Positions 22,298 to 33,179 of a DNA stretch of 64,000 bases are shown here, piece after piece (position 1 is the stretch's first letter; the number at the start of each line of letters is the position of its first letter). The translations under genes were made by a program, and so were the position numbers. The notes under the pieces were generated by a model. The model searched no databases. It was not told the DNA's origin and saw nothing but the letters and a program-made list of their open reading frames with translations. The stretch is from NCBI GenBank assembly GCA_945910035.1, contig OX246756.1, positions 58,243,808 through 58,307,807 of the forward strand, given 5' to 3'. This DNA is from Brachypalpus laphriformis (Eukaryota; Arthropoda; Insecta; Diptera; Syrphidae).

Positions 22298-24964
22298 TTA
22301 ACGCGCTAAGTCCAAAGGTTTGATTCTTTGTAGACGGCGTACTAAATTTCTTTCATCCAAAACTTGGAGGATTGTAATATTAACGTGACTTTCTAGTCGA
22401 CTTTTATGCTTTCTCGCGTAGTTTTTGATTTCGTCTTCGATTGTTTTAATGCCAAGATCTCTGTGGATATCGCTATTTCGGATATACCATGGCGCATTAA
22501 CAATACCCCTTAGCACTTTGTTTTCAAAAGTTTGTAAAATTTGAATATTACTTATTTTGGTACAACCCCAGAGTTGTATACCATATGTCCATACAGGCTT
22601 TAGCACCTGCTTATATAAAAGCAGTTTGTTATGTATATTAAGCTTGGAATATTTTCCAAGTAACCAATACATTTCTCTATATTTATTATCTAATTCTTTG
22701 CGTTTTTTCTTTACGTGCGTTTTCCATTTCAGCTTTGTATCAAGTGTCATTCCAAGATACTTAGCCTCGTTTGCAAACGGGATTTGAACCGAGTTTGAAA
22801 AGATCGGGAAATTATTTATTTTCTTATAAGTAAAATTTACATGAACGGATTTGGTCTCGTTGAGTGCGATTCGCCAAATCTTTGTCCATTCATTTACTCT
22901 GTCCAAAGCTTCTTGTAGTTTTTCTGTAGTATCTTCGACCGTTGTACCTACTGTCAAGATAGCAGTGTCGTCGGCAAATGTAGCTAGCTCAGTGCCTTCT
23001 ACTTGCGGTATATCACGAGTGTATAATAGATATAAGACTGGACCAAGAACGCTTCCTTGCGGCACCCCAGCCATTATTTCCTTAAAATCAGAATATTCGT
23101 TTCCACATTTGACGCGGAATAGCCTATTCGTAAGGTAGTTCTTCAAAATATTGTATAGGTGCTCTGGCAGAACTTGTCGTAATTTAAACTTTAAGCCTTC
23201 ATGCCAGACCTTGTCAAAGGCTTGAGAGACGTCAAGGAATACGCTTGAACAAATCCTTTTTTCTTCAAGAGATTTTTCGATTACATGTGTTATTCTATGC
23301 ACTTGTTCAACTGTAGAATGCTTACTTCTGAATCCGAATTGATGATCCGGAATGAGATGCCTCTCTTCTATAACCGGCTGTATTCGCCTAATCAAAATTC
23401 TCTCGAACACTTTGGATATGATTGAAAGAAGCGAAATCGGTCTATAAGACGTTTTTTCATTCGGTGGTTTTCCGGGCTTAAGGACCATTATGACTTCGGC
23501 CACTTTCCATTGACTGGGAACATATTCTAGTCTAATCGCGGCGTTTATAATGAACAGAAGCTTCATTAGACCCTTTCTCGGAAGTGCTTTAAGAACCTCT
23601 CCCGTGATTAGGTCGTATCCAGGAGCCTTCTTAGGTTTAAGTTTCTTTATTTCTTCCTTAAGTTCGGTTAGTGTTGCATTTCTTATTATACGATTGTCAA
23701 TATACGACGAATTTATATTTTGAATAAGAGCCTGTCCATCAAGCGGTTTGAAAGTTTCTTCCAGGTGGGCGGCAAAAACTTGCGCTTTCTCTTTATCATG
23801 CCTGGCCCATTCGTCTTGATTTTTCCTAATTGGGGCGGCTTGAATTTGAGGTTTTTTAATACCTTTTATAGCTTTCCAAAGCGAATAATTAGAATCTTTT
23901 TCCGCCGTTAAGCTTTCTAGGTGAGTTTGCATTTCATTATTCTTAAGGTCTTTAATAGATCTTTTTAATAAGTTACACAAACGGTTAAGATGTGCTTTAT
24001 GTTGCGGAGCCCGAGTTTGTTGCCATTTTTTGCGCGCTTTCCTCTTCTCCTTAATCATCTCTTTTATTTCCTGCGGATAATTTTGAATATAGCTGGCCGG
24101 CGTTTTGTTAGGTTTCGGAGTATTTTTCCACGCGGCATTCTGTAGGATTTCGACGAAGCGATCTACTTCAACTTCAAGTTCATATGGCGTTTTAAGTGAT
24201 ACCCTCAGCTCAGTATTTGATTTAATATCTTTTTTGAAGCCATCCCAATTCGTTTTCGCGCTGGTTAATCTGGCCGGACCTACTTTTTTAATCAGAGCAT
24301 CGTTTATCGTCATAATGATTGAAGAATGATCAGAGGAGAGATCAAAGCTTTCTTCAACTTTTATACAGTTCCCAGATATACCTTTAACAATAAAGAAATC
24401 GATCAGATCTGGTATCTTATTTCTATCAGTCGGCCAATATGTTGGTTTACCCGTCGAATGAAAATCACAACTATATTGCATACCCGCATTATAAAGCTTT
24501 CTACCTTTCTGAGAGGCGTACCTTGAACCCCAGAAGGGGTGTTTTGCGTTGAAATCGCCACCAATAATAAAATTTGGTTTAAGGAAGTTGAATATGTTTG
24601 TGAAATCACTTTCTTCAAGTTTACATCGCAGTGGACAATATATAGACGAAATGTTGAAAGCAAAATGTCTATTTCTAACGCGTACCGTGCTTACTTGCAT
24701 TGCTTCTAATTCAATTTTTATTTCCGCTGAGTGTTCGATAGATTCTTTTATAAGCAAAGATGATCCGCCTCTGGCTCTTTCCGATGGGTGAAAGGCGTGA
24801 TACACGCTATATCCCCTTATCTTAATATTCGATTGCTTTGTCAGATGAGTTTCACAGACTAAGCATATATCAATATCTTTTTCTCGTATAAATATTTCTA
24901 ACTCGTCGAGTCTTTGTATGAGCCCGTTAGCGTTCCAAGTAAGAATTTTAAGCGTTTCTTTCAT
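22298..24964 (-). CDS. ORF2: endonuclease-reverse transcriptase, intact (888 aa)
   Basis: The N-terminal APE-type endonuclease (residues 1-225) shows KILTWNANGL, LVCETHLT, IIGGDFNAKHPFWGSR, PDLIDFFIV and SSDHSSIIM, so the expected Asn, Glu, Asp and His positions are present. RT (about 450-745) shows KAPGYDLITGEVL, LKPGKPPNEKTSYRPISLL, GFRSKHSTVEQV, FLDVSQAFDKVWHEG, GVPQGSVLGPVLYLLYTRDI and FADDTAI. A thumb with KQVLKPVWTYGIQLWG and a basic C-terminus follow. There is no RNase H, as usual for jockey. Its start overlaps the ORF1 stop in ATGA. The protein would nick chromosomal DNA and copy its own RNA at the nick. No broken motif is visible. Confidence 0.95.
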   Translation of the reverse strand: MKETLKILTWNANGLIQRLDELEIFIREKDIDICLVCETHLTKQSNIKIRGYSVYHAFHPSERARGGSSLLIKESIEHSAEIKIELEAMQVSTVRVRNRHFAFNISSIYCPLRCKLEESDFTNIFNFLKPNFIIGGDFNAKHPFWGSRYASQKGRKLYNAGMQYSCDFHSTGKPTYWPTDRNKIPDLIDFFIVKGISGNCIKVEESFDLSSDHSSIIMTINDALIKKVGPARLTSAKTNWDGFKKDIKSNTELRVSLKTPYELEVEVDRFVEILQNAAWKNTPKPNKTPASYIQNYPQEIKEMIKEKRKARKKWQQTRAPQHKAHLNRLCNLLKRSIKDLKNNEMQTHLESLTAEKDSNYSLWKAIKGIKKPQIQAAPIRKNQDEWARHDKEKAQVFAAHLEETFKPLDGQALIQNINSSYIDNRIIRNATLTELKEEIKKLKPKKAPGYDLITGEVLKALPRKGLMKLLFIINAAIRLEYVPSQWKVAEVIMVLKPGKPPNEKTSYRPISLLSIISKVFERILIRRIQPVIEERHLIPDHQFGFRSKHSTVEQVHRITHVIEKSLEEKRICSSVFLDVSQAFDKVWHEGLKFKLRQVLPEHLYNILKNYLTNRLFRVKCGNEYSDFKEIMAGVPQGSVLGPVLYLLYTRDIPQVEGTELATFADDTAILTVGTTVEDTTEKLQEALDRVNEWTKIWRIALNETKSVHVNFTYKKINNFPIFSNSVQIPFANEAKYLGMTLDTKLKWKTHVKKKRKELDNKYREMYWLLGKYSKLNIHNKLLLYKQVLKPVWTYGIQLWGCTKISNIQILQTFENKVLRGIVNAPWYIRNSDIHRDLGIKTIEDEIKNYARKHKSRLESHVNITILQVLDERNLVRRLQRIKPLDLAR

Positions 24965-26694
24965 ATTCTGGTTGAAGTGCGCGTGTTATGAATGTTGTTT
25001 TCTAGTGCAACTAGTCTCTCGAAAATTAGTTTATTTGTTTTGCATTGCTCTTCAAGTTTCGCAAGTATTAGGGAAAAAACATTGGATACATGATCTTCTG
25101 AACTACCTCTATCACCATTTTTCAATGTCGCAACTTGAGAAGGAGTCTTTACATTAAAGTTTGGACGGTTTCTTGCTTTGATCTCCCGTGAGTTGTCGGT
25201 CGTGTACGTACCCTTAACTGTCTTCGCCGCTTGAGCATAAGACTGCACACCAATATTCGGAGATTTTGCTTCTGTCACCTTATCTCTATTACTTTCGGAT
25301 TTTTTATCATTCACCGATCTTAAGTTAATATTGGCGGACTTTCTACCTTTCGCAGCTTTTTTCGTAGCTATTTTGGGTCTGTTCTTGATTGGTTTCATAT
25401 TCGGACGCATCGAATTTTTTAGCGTATCGCGGCGTTTTTGAAGCTCTTTCGCCACTTCGCAACCTCGATAGTTCGCAGGATGTTTTCCTTTGCAATTTAT
25501 GCAAGTGGCTGGGGTTTGCTTGTTTAGGTGACACTCTTCCGAAAGATGCTTACCCGCGCATTTGACGCATCGCGGCTCTTTCTGGCAGTAAGTCTGCGTA
25601 TGATTGAAGCCTTGACAGCGCTTACACTGCGGGATCGATCTGGAGGTCTTACGCATGGGTTCGATTTTGACCACGATGTTTAGAATAGTCTTGATACCAT
25701 ATATAATATCTTTATTTTCGTCTTTATCAAAACTAAGCATGAAGAGTGGAAGTCCGCGCTTTACCAATTTTTCATGATCTCCCTCCGACTGTTGCTTCTC
25801 CTTCTTGATAATATTGACGGCATCAAGAATTTTAAAGCCTTTGCCTTGAAGGTCGTGCATTACATCTTCTTTAGTGCACGAGGGGTGGAGTCCCCTTGCT
25901 ACAACACGCAGTGGTCTTTCTAACTTATTTTCATAAGTATACCACTGAATCTTTTCGGCATTCAATTTTTTAGATACTGATCGGTAACCGTCGGCATCAT
26001 CGACATTGATTTTCCACGTATTGTTTCGCAGAGATGTCACCTTAAACTTCGATGCCAGAGTTCCTTTAAGGAGGCAATGCAACTTATTATAGTCCGTAAT
26101 TCCGACGACGTTTATCGGTGGCGGAGGACGTAATTTTGGTTGTTGTTGCTTTTCTTGCATCTCCTTGCGCTTTTCATCTTTTTGTGGCTCGACTTCCGGT
26201 GAGGAACCAGCTTTTCGTTTTTTGCTAGGTCGTTTCTTTTCGACCCAATTCGTTTCGCGTGTTAGCTCTTCTTCATCCGTCTGGTATTCGCGACTAGGTG
26301 AGCGATGTGAGCTAACTGTATTTTCTTTTTGTAGGTACGTGTTTTTTAGGGCATTATTTTCTTGCCTGAGTAAATCTACCTCTTTCTTGAGCTCACGATA
26401 GAGTAGCTCCATTTCGCTAAGCTTGGTACGGAGTACGTCGTTTTCCTCCTCAATGCTTTTAGATTTCGCTGAGTCCCGTTTTTCACGCGTTTGCGCTTCC
26501 GGTGGACTTCTTTTTCCGGAGACGTTCGATCTTGTTGGTGGAGATCGAGATACCCTTGTACTTTTTGAGAAGGGATTTATAAGGTGCAATAAATGGCTCT
26601 CCCCAGAATCCGTAGAGCCGACCTCCGAAGAGGGTGGATTTTCCAGTTTACCTGGACTGCCACCTGGGGTATTTAAATCTTTTGTTTCGTTCAT
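24961..26694 (-). CDS. ORF1: Gag-like RNA-binding protein with three zinc knuckles (577 aa)
   Basis: A Ser/Pro-rich start is followed by a probable coiled coil (about residues 80-120, EENDVLRTKLSEMELLYREL). A region like the PRE_C2HC domain of insect LINE ORF1 proteins follows (about 195-300, INVVGITDYNKL, VVARGLHPSC). Then come three CCHC knuckles (about 356-413): CKRCQGFNHTQTYC, CVKCAGKHLSEEC and CINCKGKHPANYRGC. A Lys/Arg-rich tail ends in a short hydrophobic heptad-like stretch. The known role of such proteins is to bind the element's RNA and form the RNP. The ATG at 26694 is the first in frame, and the leader before it is only 118 nt. Confidence 0.93.
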   Translation of the reverse strand: MNETKDLNTPGGSPGKLENPPSSEVGSTDSGESHLLHLINPFSKSTRVSRSPPTRSNVSGKRSPPEAQTREKRDSAKSKSIEEENDVLRTKLSEMELLYRELKKEVDLLRQENNALKNTYLQKENTVSSHRSPSREYQTDEEELTRETNWVEKKRPSKKRKAGSSPEVEPQKDEKRKEMQEKQQQPKLRPPPPINVVGITDYNKLHCLLKGTLASKFKVTSLRNNTWKINVDDADGYRSVSKKLNAEKIQWYTYENKLERPLRVVARGLHPSCTKEDVMHDLQGKGFKILDAVNIIKKEKQQSEGDHEKLVKRGLPLFMLSFDKDENKDIIYGIKTILNIVVKIEPMRKTSRSIPQCKRCQGFNHTQTYCQKEPRCVKCAGKHLSEECHLNKQTPATCINCKGKHPANYRGCEVAKELQKRRDTLKNSMRPNMKPIKNRPKIATKKAAKGRKSANINLRSVNDKKSESNRDKVTEAKSPNIGVQSYAQAAKTVKGTYTTDNSREIKARNRPNFNVKTPSQVATLKNGDRGSSEDHVSNVFSLILAKLEEQCKTNKLIFERLVALENNIHNTRTSTRI

Positions 26695-26812
26695 TGCATG
26701 TTTTTTGTATACGCCATACTCGGTATACGGAGGGTGGATTTTAGTCGCCTCTTACGACAGGCATGCCTACCTCGGGTATATTCTAACCCCTACCCGAAGG
26801 GGTCAAGTGTCT
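26695..26812 (-). promoter_or_regulatory. 5' UTR of jockey copy 1 with three predicted hairpins
   Basis: In the element's sense it starts CCCCTTCGGGTAGGGG (self-complementary ends), then TTAGAATAT, a hairpin AGGC/GCCT, then GTCGTAAGAGGCGACTAA (stem GTCG/CGAC). The same order and nearly the same last motif occur at the 5' end of the unrelated element E. Jockey-type LINEs carry internal promoters at the 5' end, so part of this is probably promoter. The shared RNA structure is unexplained. Confidence 0.5.
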
Positions 26813-28098
26813 TTCTTCAATTACTGGTTGCAATCGTTTCAGCAGAAGTTTCTCGAAGACCTTAGATATTATTGGCAGAAGTGAAATGGGTCTATATGAT
26901 TTCTTGTCATTTGCACATTTCCCCGGTTTCGGAACCATAATAACCTCCATTGCCTTGGGACATATAATAGTCTTAAGGAAGCATTTATAATGTAGAGCAA
27001 CTTAACCAGCACTTTTTTCGGTAGCTCTTTCAAAATTTCGCCAGTGATTAAATCATATCCCGGAGCCTTGTTATTTTTCAATTTTTTTTTATTGTCATTC
27101 GAAGTTCGGACAAGGATACGGTTTTTACTTTAAAGTTAGCGGGTGCCGTATTATCATTCGGATGTTCGATCAACGGTTGTCCATCGAACGGCTTGAACGT
27201 TTCCTCTTAGTGATCGGCAAATAATTCTGCTTTCTCTTTGTCTTCTTTTGCCTATTCCCCGTTAGCTTTCCTAATTGGCGGCGAGTGCATTACAGGTTTC
27301 CTTATGGACTTCAAGGCTTTCCACAGAGAGTAGTTTGAATACTTGTCAGCGGTCAGGCCCTCGAGGTAAGTAGAAGTCTCGTGATTTTTTAGGTCCTGCA
27401 GCACATTTTTTAGCCTGTTACAAAGGTGGTTCAGATAAGTTTTATCCGGTGGCGCACGGGATTGTTGCCATATCTTGCGCGCTCTCCTCTTTTCTCGTAT
27501 GAGGTCTTCGATTTCAGGCTGGTATTTCACTTTATTGTTCCGTGGTTCTGTCTTCTGCAAAGGAGTGCTTTTCCACGCTGAACTCTGAATGGCTTCGACA
27601 AGTTTGTCGATTTCTTCTTCTATATCGAACGGTGTCTTTAGCGGTACATTTAAAGCAACATTTTCCTTGCAGTCTCTTCTGAGAGCGTCCCTATTAGTTT
27701 TCTTACTAGTAAACCTAGGCGGTCCTTCTTTTTTTTACTAGACTTCCACGTATTTTCAGAGTGACTGCTGAGTGATCTGAGCATAGATCATAGCATTCTT
27801 CGACTTTGGTCAAATTTTTCGTTAACCCTTTTGCGATAAAGAAGTCGACGAGGTCAGGGATTTTATTTTTGTCAGTTGGCCAATAAGTTGGCTTTCCTGT
27901 CGAAAAAAAGTTCACCCCACGTTTCACGCTAGCTTTGTACAATAATTTGCCTTTTGTCGAATTGCATCTTGATCCCCAGAAAGTGTGTTTCGCGTTAAAG
28001 TCACCAACTAAGACAAAATTAGGTCTGAGTGAGTCAAAGAGACGAACGAGGTCGTCTTCTACTAGCTTATATCCCGGAGGGAAGTAACTAGATCCGAT
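26813..28098 (-). pseudogene. Jockey copy 2: EEP C-terminus, linker and RT fingers
   Basis: 28085 to 27715 reads NFVLVGDFNAKHTFWGSR, FFSTGKPTYWPTDKNKIPDL and DLCSDHSAVTLKI. 27560 to 27252 is the basic linker (IEDLIREKRRARKIWQQSRA). 27081 to 26813 reads KNNKAPGYDLITGEILKEL and, after a frame break, LLPIISKVFEKLLLKRLQPVIEERH. It has several frameshifts and stops. The closest relative is copy 1. Confidence 0.85.
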
Positions 28099-31000
28099 CC
28101 CGGTGTATCCGGCCTCTTGTCCTAGGGGTACAAAAAAAAGGATCTGGCCCTCCAGGTTGGGGGTTGTGCCGTCGGGTTAACTTCCCTACCACGTAAAAAA
28201 CCTTTGGTTACGAAGCAACCAACAGCCTCGGATACGGATGATCTTACTGTTGACGACCCATGCAAACGTAAAAAGGACAACGATCTTCGTGTCTGCACAT
28301 GGAATGTTAGGTCCCTCTACAAACCACGTGCAGCCGAACAACTTGCGGAGGCCCTAGAGTGTCTCAAAGCAGACATTACCGCCATCCAAGAAGTGCGATG
28401 GGATGGGCCGGGCAAAAGGAGTATGAAAAACTGCGACATCTACTACGGCGATTGCTACAGACAAAAAGGACAGCGTCTATTCGGGTGCGGATTTGTCATT
28501 GGAGACAGACTTAGGCAAGAAGTCTTGAGTTTCCGGCATGTGAACGAGAGACTCATGACTATCCGTATCAAGGCTAAATTTGCCAACATTAGCCTAATAT
28601 GCGTTCACGCCCCTCACGAGGAGAAGGACGACGCGACAAAGGACGACTTCTACCAGCTCTTGGACAAGACGTATGAGCAATGCCCTAGCCACGACGTTAA
28701 AATTATCCTAGGTGATTTTAACGCAAAGCTAGGAAGAGAGGAAGTCTTTAGTAGCGTGGTCGGAAAGCACAGCCTGCACGACAACACTTCCGGCAACGGA
28801 CTCAGGCTAATCGACTTTGCGGCGGGGCGAAACTTTGTTATAGCTAGTACGCGGTTCCCACGTCTCGATATTCACAAAGGAACATGGCTCTCCTTTGATC
28901 GAAAAATCGTCAACCAAATCGATCACATTGCGATCGATGCAAGGCACTCTTCCAGTATTCTGGGTGTCCGGTCTTTCCGAGAAGCCAACGTGGACTCGGA
29001 TCACTACCTAGTTGTAGCCAAGGTACGGATTCGGATATCCACAACGGAGCGAAATCAACGAAATGCTGTGAGGAAATTTGACGTCGAAAAGCTACAATCG
29101 CAAGAGACCGCCAGAACCTTTGCCGATCGTGTTTCTTCTAATCTCAATCTTAGTCCTATGCCGCCAGCAGCAAATACGGAAGACCAGTGGCAGCGTTGCC
29201 AAAAAGCCATCAGAGATGCCGCCTCTGATGTACTGGGTTTCTCTCGCCCACCACAACGAAACCCCTGGTTTGATGAGGAATGCCGGCAAGCACATGCAGC
29301 AAAACAAGAGGCGTACAAAGCGGCGCTGTATAGAAGGACTAGAGCTGCTTACGAGCTCTACGTGCGCAGGAGAAAAGAGGAACATCGACTTCTCAGAAAG
29401 AAGAAAAAAGCAGCATGAGAAGCGCTCGATCGAGGAGATTGAGAGACTTTATTGCAGGAATAATGTTCGAAAATTTTACCAAAGGGTAAAAAGAACATGC
29501 CAGGGTTTCAAAGCCAGAACAGAAGCCTGCAGGGACGAAAATGGCAACATAGTAGTAGAATCGCAGCCGGTGCTGAAGATATGGAAGGAACACTTCTGCA
29601 GACTGTTAAACGGCGATGATGACCAATATTCCGCTGTCAGGCAGAATGAGCCATTCAACAGTGACGATGGCAGTCAAAATTCCCGTCAACCCGATCATAA
29701 TGAAGTGAGGATAGCGATATCTAAACTCAAATCCAACAAAGCTGCTGGAGCCGACGGCCTTGCCGCTGAACTTTTCAAGGCAGGAGGAGATGAGTTGGTA
29801 AGGAGCATGCACCAGCTCATCTGTAAAATCTGGTCGGACGAAAGTATGCCCGATGAATGGAACCTCAGCATCGTTTGTCCGATCCTGAAGAAAGAAGACC
29901 CTCTGAACTGCGCCAACTACAGAGGTATTAGGCTTCTAAATATCGCATATAAGATCCTGTCTGCCGTACTATGTGAACGCCTAAAGCCGATCGTCAACAA
30001 CCTGATAGGTCCTTATCAGTGCGGTTTTAGGCCTGGAAAGCCCACCTTTGATCAAATATTCACACTACGGCTGATCTTGGAAAAAACCCGTGAATATAAA
30101 ATCGATACGCACCACCTCTTCATCGATTTCAAAGTTGCCTATGATAGCGTGTATAGAGACGAGTTATACAGAGCCATGTCTAGTCTTGGCATCCCTGCCA
30201 AGCTCGTCCGTTTGTGCAGAATGACGATGGAGAACTCTCGCTCCTCCATCAAAGTCGGTAAGAACATCACCGAACCGTTCGATGTCAGGAAAGGTCTTAG
30301 ACAAGGTGACGCGCTATCATGCGATCTCTTTAACATAATACTTGAGAGAATTGTACGAAACTCACAAGCCAACCCCGGAGGTACAATCTTCTTCAAGTCT
30401 GTACAACTACTCGCTTATGCCGATGACATTGACATAATCGGAAGAACTCAGCGGGCCGTCAATGGGGCATTTACGAGTATTGAGATCGAGGCAGCAAAGA
30501 TGGGTCTAGCGGTCAATGAAAGCAAAACAAAATATATGCTGTCTACAAAAAAGGACACCCAACATCGGCGTCTTGGGCAGAACGCCACAATAGACAGATA
30601 CAATTTTGAGGTAGTAAAGGATTTTGTCTACCTAGGCTCTATGGTCAGCTCCGCAAATGACATGAATGGAGAGATCACACGGAGAATTACTCTTGCCAAT
30701 CGTTGTTTCTATGGGCTAAAACGGCAATTGAGTAGCAAAGCCCTATCTCGAACTACTAAGGTAACTCTTTATAAGACATTAATCATCCCAGTCCTGCTGT
30801 ATGGCGCAGAGGCATGGGCTTTGAAAAAACCGGATGAGGATGCCCTTGGTTATTTCGAGAGAAAAGTTCTTCGAGCGATCTTTGGTCCCGTCTGCATAGA
30901 CGGTGAGTGGAGGAGAAGGTACAATGCCGAACTATACGGCCTGTACAAGGACATCGACTTAGCCAGAAGAGTTCACATACAGCGACTAAGATGGCTGGGT

Positions 31001-31237
31001 CATTTAGAGCGGATGGAGCCCAACCTTCCCGCTAAGAAAGTCTTCGAATCCAACCCGGACGGACGGCGCAGTAGAGGACGACCTCGCGGTAGGTGGCGCA
31101 AACAAGTGGAGAGGGACCTCAACCAACTTGGCGTGCGCAACTGGAGGCAGCTGGCTCGTAACCGTGCTGGCTGGAGAGGTTTGTTGGTTGAGGCCCAGGT
31201 CCACCCCGGACTGTAGCGCCATCTAAAGGAAAGGAAA
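28099..31237 (+). mobile_element. RTE-like LINE with 19-bp target duplication and AAAGG-repeat tail
   Basis: It is flanked by GGAAGTAACTAGATCCGAT at 28080-28098 and 31238-31256; jockey copy 2 continues on both sides. The leader is about 105 nt and T/C-rich. The coding region runs 28204-31216, and a 3' end with AAAGGAAAGGAAA follows the stop directly. It appears full length. Fragments F (7609-11510) and M (43200-44272) belong to the same or a sister family. Confidence 0.9.
28204..31216 (+). pseudogene. Endonuclease-reverse transcriptase of the 28099 element, one frameshift
   Basis: The first frame (28204-29418) is an EEP domain: CTWNVRSLYKP, IQEVRWDG, VHAPHEEKDD, IILGDFNAKLG, NQIDHIAI and VDSDHYLV. 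The second frame is read from about 29404 to 31216: RT with KAAGADGLAAELFK, CGFRPGKPTFDQI, FIDFKVAYDSVYRDE, GLRQGDALSCDLFN and AYADDIDIIG, then a thumb with LLYGAEAW and a basic C-terminus with RWLGHLERM. The frames differ by one nucleotide in an A6 run at about 29403-29410; one A fewer would join them, so this looks like a simple run-length error. No ATG near the start is obvious; the frame is open from about 28160. Confidence 0.88.
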
Positions 31238-31915
31238 GGAAGTAACTAGATCCGATGTTGTAGTCTAAGTGGTTTATTTTTACGGAGACTGAGCTTATTT
31301 GCATAGAATCAAATTCTATTTCTATGTTTTCGGAGTGCTTGATACAGTCTTTGATGTAAAGAGAGGACCCGCCTCTCGCATTTTTCGAAGGATGATTCGC
31401 ATGGTAATCGCTGTAGCCTTTTATTTTGGGTCTAAGTCCCTTTTTTAAGTGCGTTTCCGATACCAAACATATGTCAATGTTATTTTTCCGTAGAAACACT
31501 TCTAACTCGTCGATTTTTTTCAGAAGGCCGTTTGCGTTCCACGTTAGTATCTTAAGTAGCTCTTTCATATTCATGTTTTTTTGATTGTCTTGCGAGGTTT
31601 GAACTCGAGCTTGCTCAATTTGTCAAGTATAACTTTATTAAGCTTGGTTTGCTCCTCAATTTTTTCCAATATAATGGTAAATATTTGGCTGACCGGATCT
31701 GTTGTAGGTGATCTTAATTTGTTTTTGTTTGACGCGACTTGCGCCTATGATCTCGCGTCAACCTGTGTCCGCTGCACTTGGACCAACGACGTTCTCTTGC
31801 GCAAGTTTTTTATTTTCCGTTATCGGTCTCGTCGTTTTGACTGGCTTAGCGGTCTTAGGCTTATCGGTTTTACGATCTCTTAAGCTCGGGTTCGGGTGTA
31901 TCGGTTTCTTGAGAG
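31238..31915 (-). pseudogene. Jockey copy 2: end of ORF1 and start of EEP
   Basis: 31574 to 31257 reads LLKILTWNANGLLKKIDEL, LVSETHLKK, NARGGSSLYIKDCIKH, closely matching the start of copy 1 ORF2. Before it, 31915 to 31581 reads a Lys-rich stretch (RDRKTDKPKTAKPVKTTR) like the tail of copy 1 ORF1, with frame breaks. The 5' end at about 31915 is where similarity to copy 1 stops. Confidence 0.8.
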
Positions 31916-33179
31916 TATAATGGCTGAACAACACTCCTACCATAGGCATACATCCAGCTCCAAATTGAAATTCATCTAAATACAGATCCAATAATGTCTG
32001 TTCCAATTTCATGACTCCCAGTGTTGAGCAACATTCCACCTTCACATCTATTAAGAAGCTGGTTGGAGAATAATATTCGTATCTAGGAGCACAACAAAAT
32101 ATTCAGTCATTGAACCGAATTGGAGGACACTCTTCCCCCAAACCACGGGGGAAATAACTTGAGTGATGGAACACATTCCTCGAACAAAGACCAAGTTTCT
32201 TTTTTCTCCCAAGGGAAATGTGGAAAAACTTTGCAGTAAATCATGAAGTTCTCCACAATTAAGATGAAGTGATACATGATTGCATGCTTCCCTTGCTTTG
32301 TTTCATTGAATTTGAGTTATTCCTTCAAATGCAATGCACTTCTCAATAATTAATTAAAAATCTGAGTTGCGATTGAGATCACGGAAAACTTACCTGAGTT
32401 CGGTCATGGCTCCCAAAAGAGGAGTTGCGCCTATTTTCACAAAAATTACGATTAAGTGTAAAAGCAACAACAAGCTTTGATGAATCTCAAGTTCTGATTC
32501 ATTGATGGTGTAAACGTTGATTGTAAAATTCGTTCCAACTAATTACTCGTGAAATTAGTTGAAAGCTTAGAGTTAGACTATACCGATACATACAATGCCC
32601 CAAAAACTTTCCATCACACTTATCCCCTGCGGCACGTAGTAAAACGCGGAAGTAAAGTAAAGTATCTCTTATCTGAAAGGTTTGCCGATACTTTCAAGAA
32701 AGTACTTAACACAATTTCAAAGCAATTATTCTCATCTCCCAGGCATCGAATCTTTACATGACCTCAAGAGGTGAAATTGAAATTCGCTCACACGAATGGG
32801 TATTCCGCTCCAGTTTGGCATCAATTTTAATTACCCATACACTTGGATCGCTAATAACCTGTAGGAAATCGTATGAAGATAGATAATTACAAAATAAAAT
32901 TTATCAGCAAATGAAATTGATTGGTGCTGCGGTAACATCAGACATGCACTGAACTGTGTCGAGAGCGGCATATACGTCTTGTTAAGCGTTTATTAGTGAA
33001 GGGATTGGCAAGGTAGTTGTCGGTGTTGTATGTGAAAGGTGAAGGGTGTGGTTATCGGCGTGATGTAGATAAGAGTAACTTCAACCAAACCTGCCAATTC
33101 GGTACGCCAGAGAAAACTGAAAATGCTTTAGACAGTACTGAATTGAAACCACAAGAATTCATTTAAAATGAATTAAGTT
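31916..33179. other. No recognisable gene
   Basis: AT-rich. One plus-strand open frame (32549-32761) has no known motif. Nothing else is supported. Confidence 0.5.

Larger units (their letters stand above)
22018..26812 (-). mobile_element. Full-length, intact jockey-clade LINE (copy 1)
   Basis: In its own sense: 5' UTR (26812-26695), ORF1 (26694-24961), ORF2 (24964-22298), a 3' UTR of about 236 nt and a 44-nt poly(A) (plus-strand T run 22018-22061). It is inserted in jockey copy 2, whose RT frame breaks at ...PVIEERH and resumes at IPDHQFGF. A short duplication TCAAG (22013-22017 and 26813-26817) flanks it. Both ORFs are open from end to end. A long pure poly(A) and open frames are what a recent insertion looks like. 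Confidence 0.93.
17745..31915 (-). mobile_element. Jockey-clade LINE, copy 2: decayed host of three nested insertions
   Basis: Four pieces on the minus strand line up end to end with jockey copy 1: 31915-31238 (end of ORF1, start of EEP), 28098-26813 (rest of EEP, linker, RT fingers), 22017-21236 (RT palm and thumb) and 18197-17745 (C-terminus and 3' UTR). At each break the reading continues across a later insertion flanked by a duplicated target. The 5' end is lost within ORF1 at about 31915. The 3' end at about 17745 is judged from similarity to the 3' UTR of copy 1 and is approximate. Confidence 0.85.

Noticed and set aside
26869..27081. A separate small protein with the motif KNNKAPGYDLITGE
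   Set aside because: It is the RT fingers of jockey copy 2, cut off by the insertion of copy 1.
29398..29415. AAAAAAG as a programmed -1 frameshift site between EEP and RT of the 28099 element
   Set aside because: The heptamer is in the wrong phase and the required shift is +1; a one-base change in the A run is simpler.
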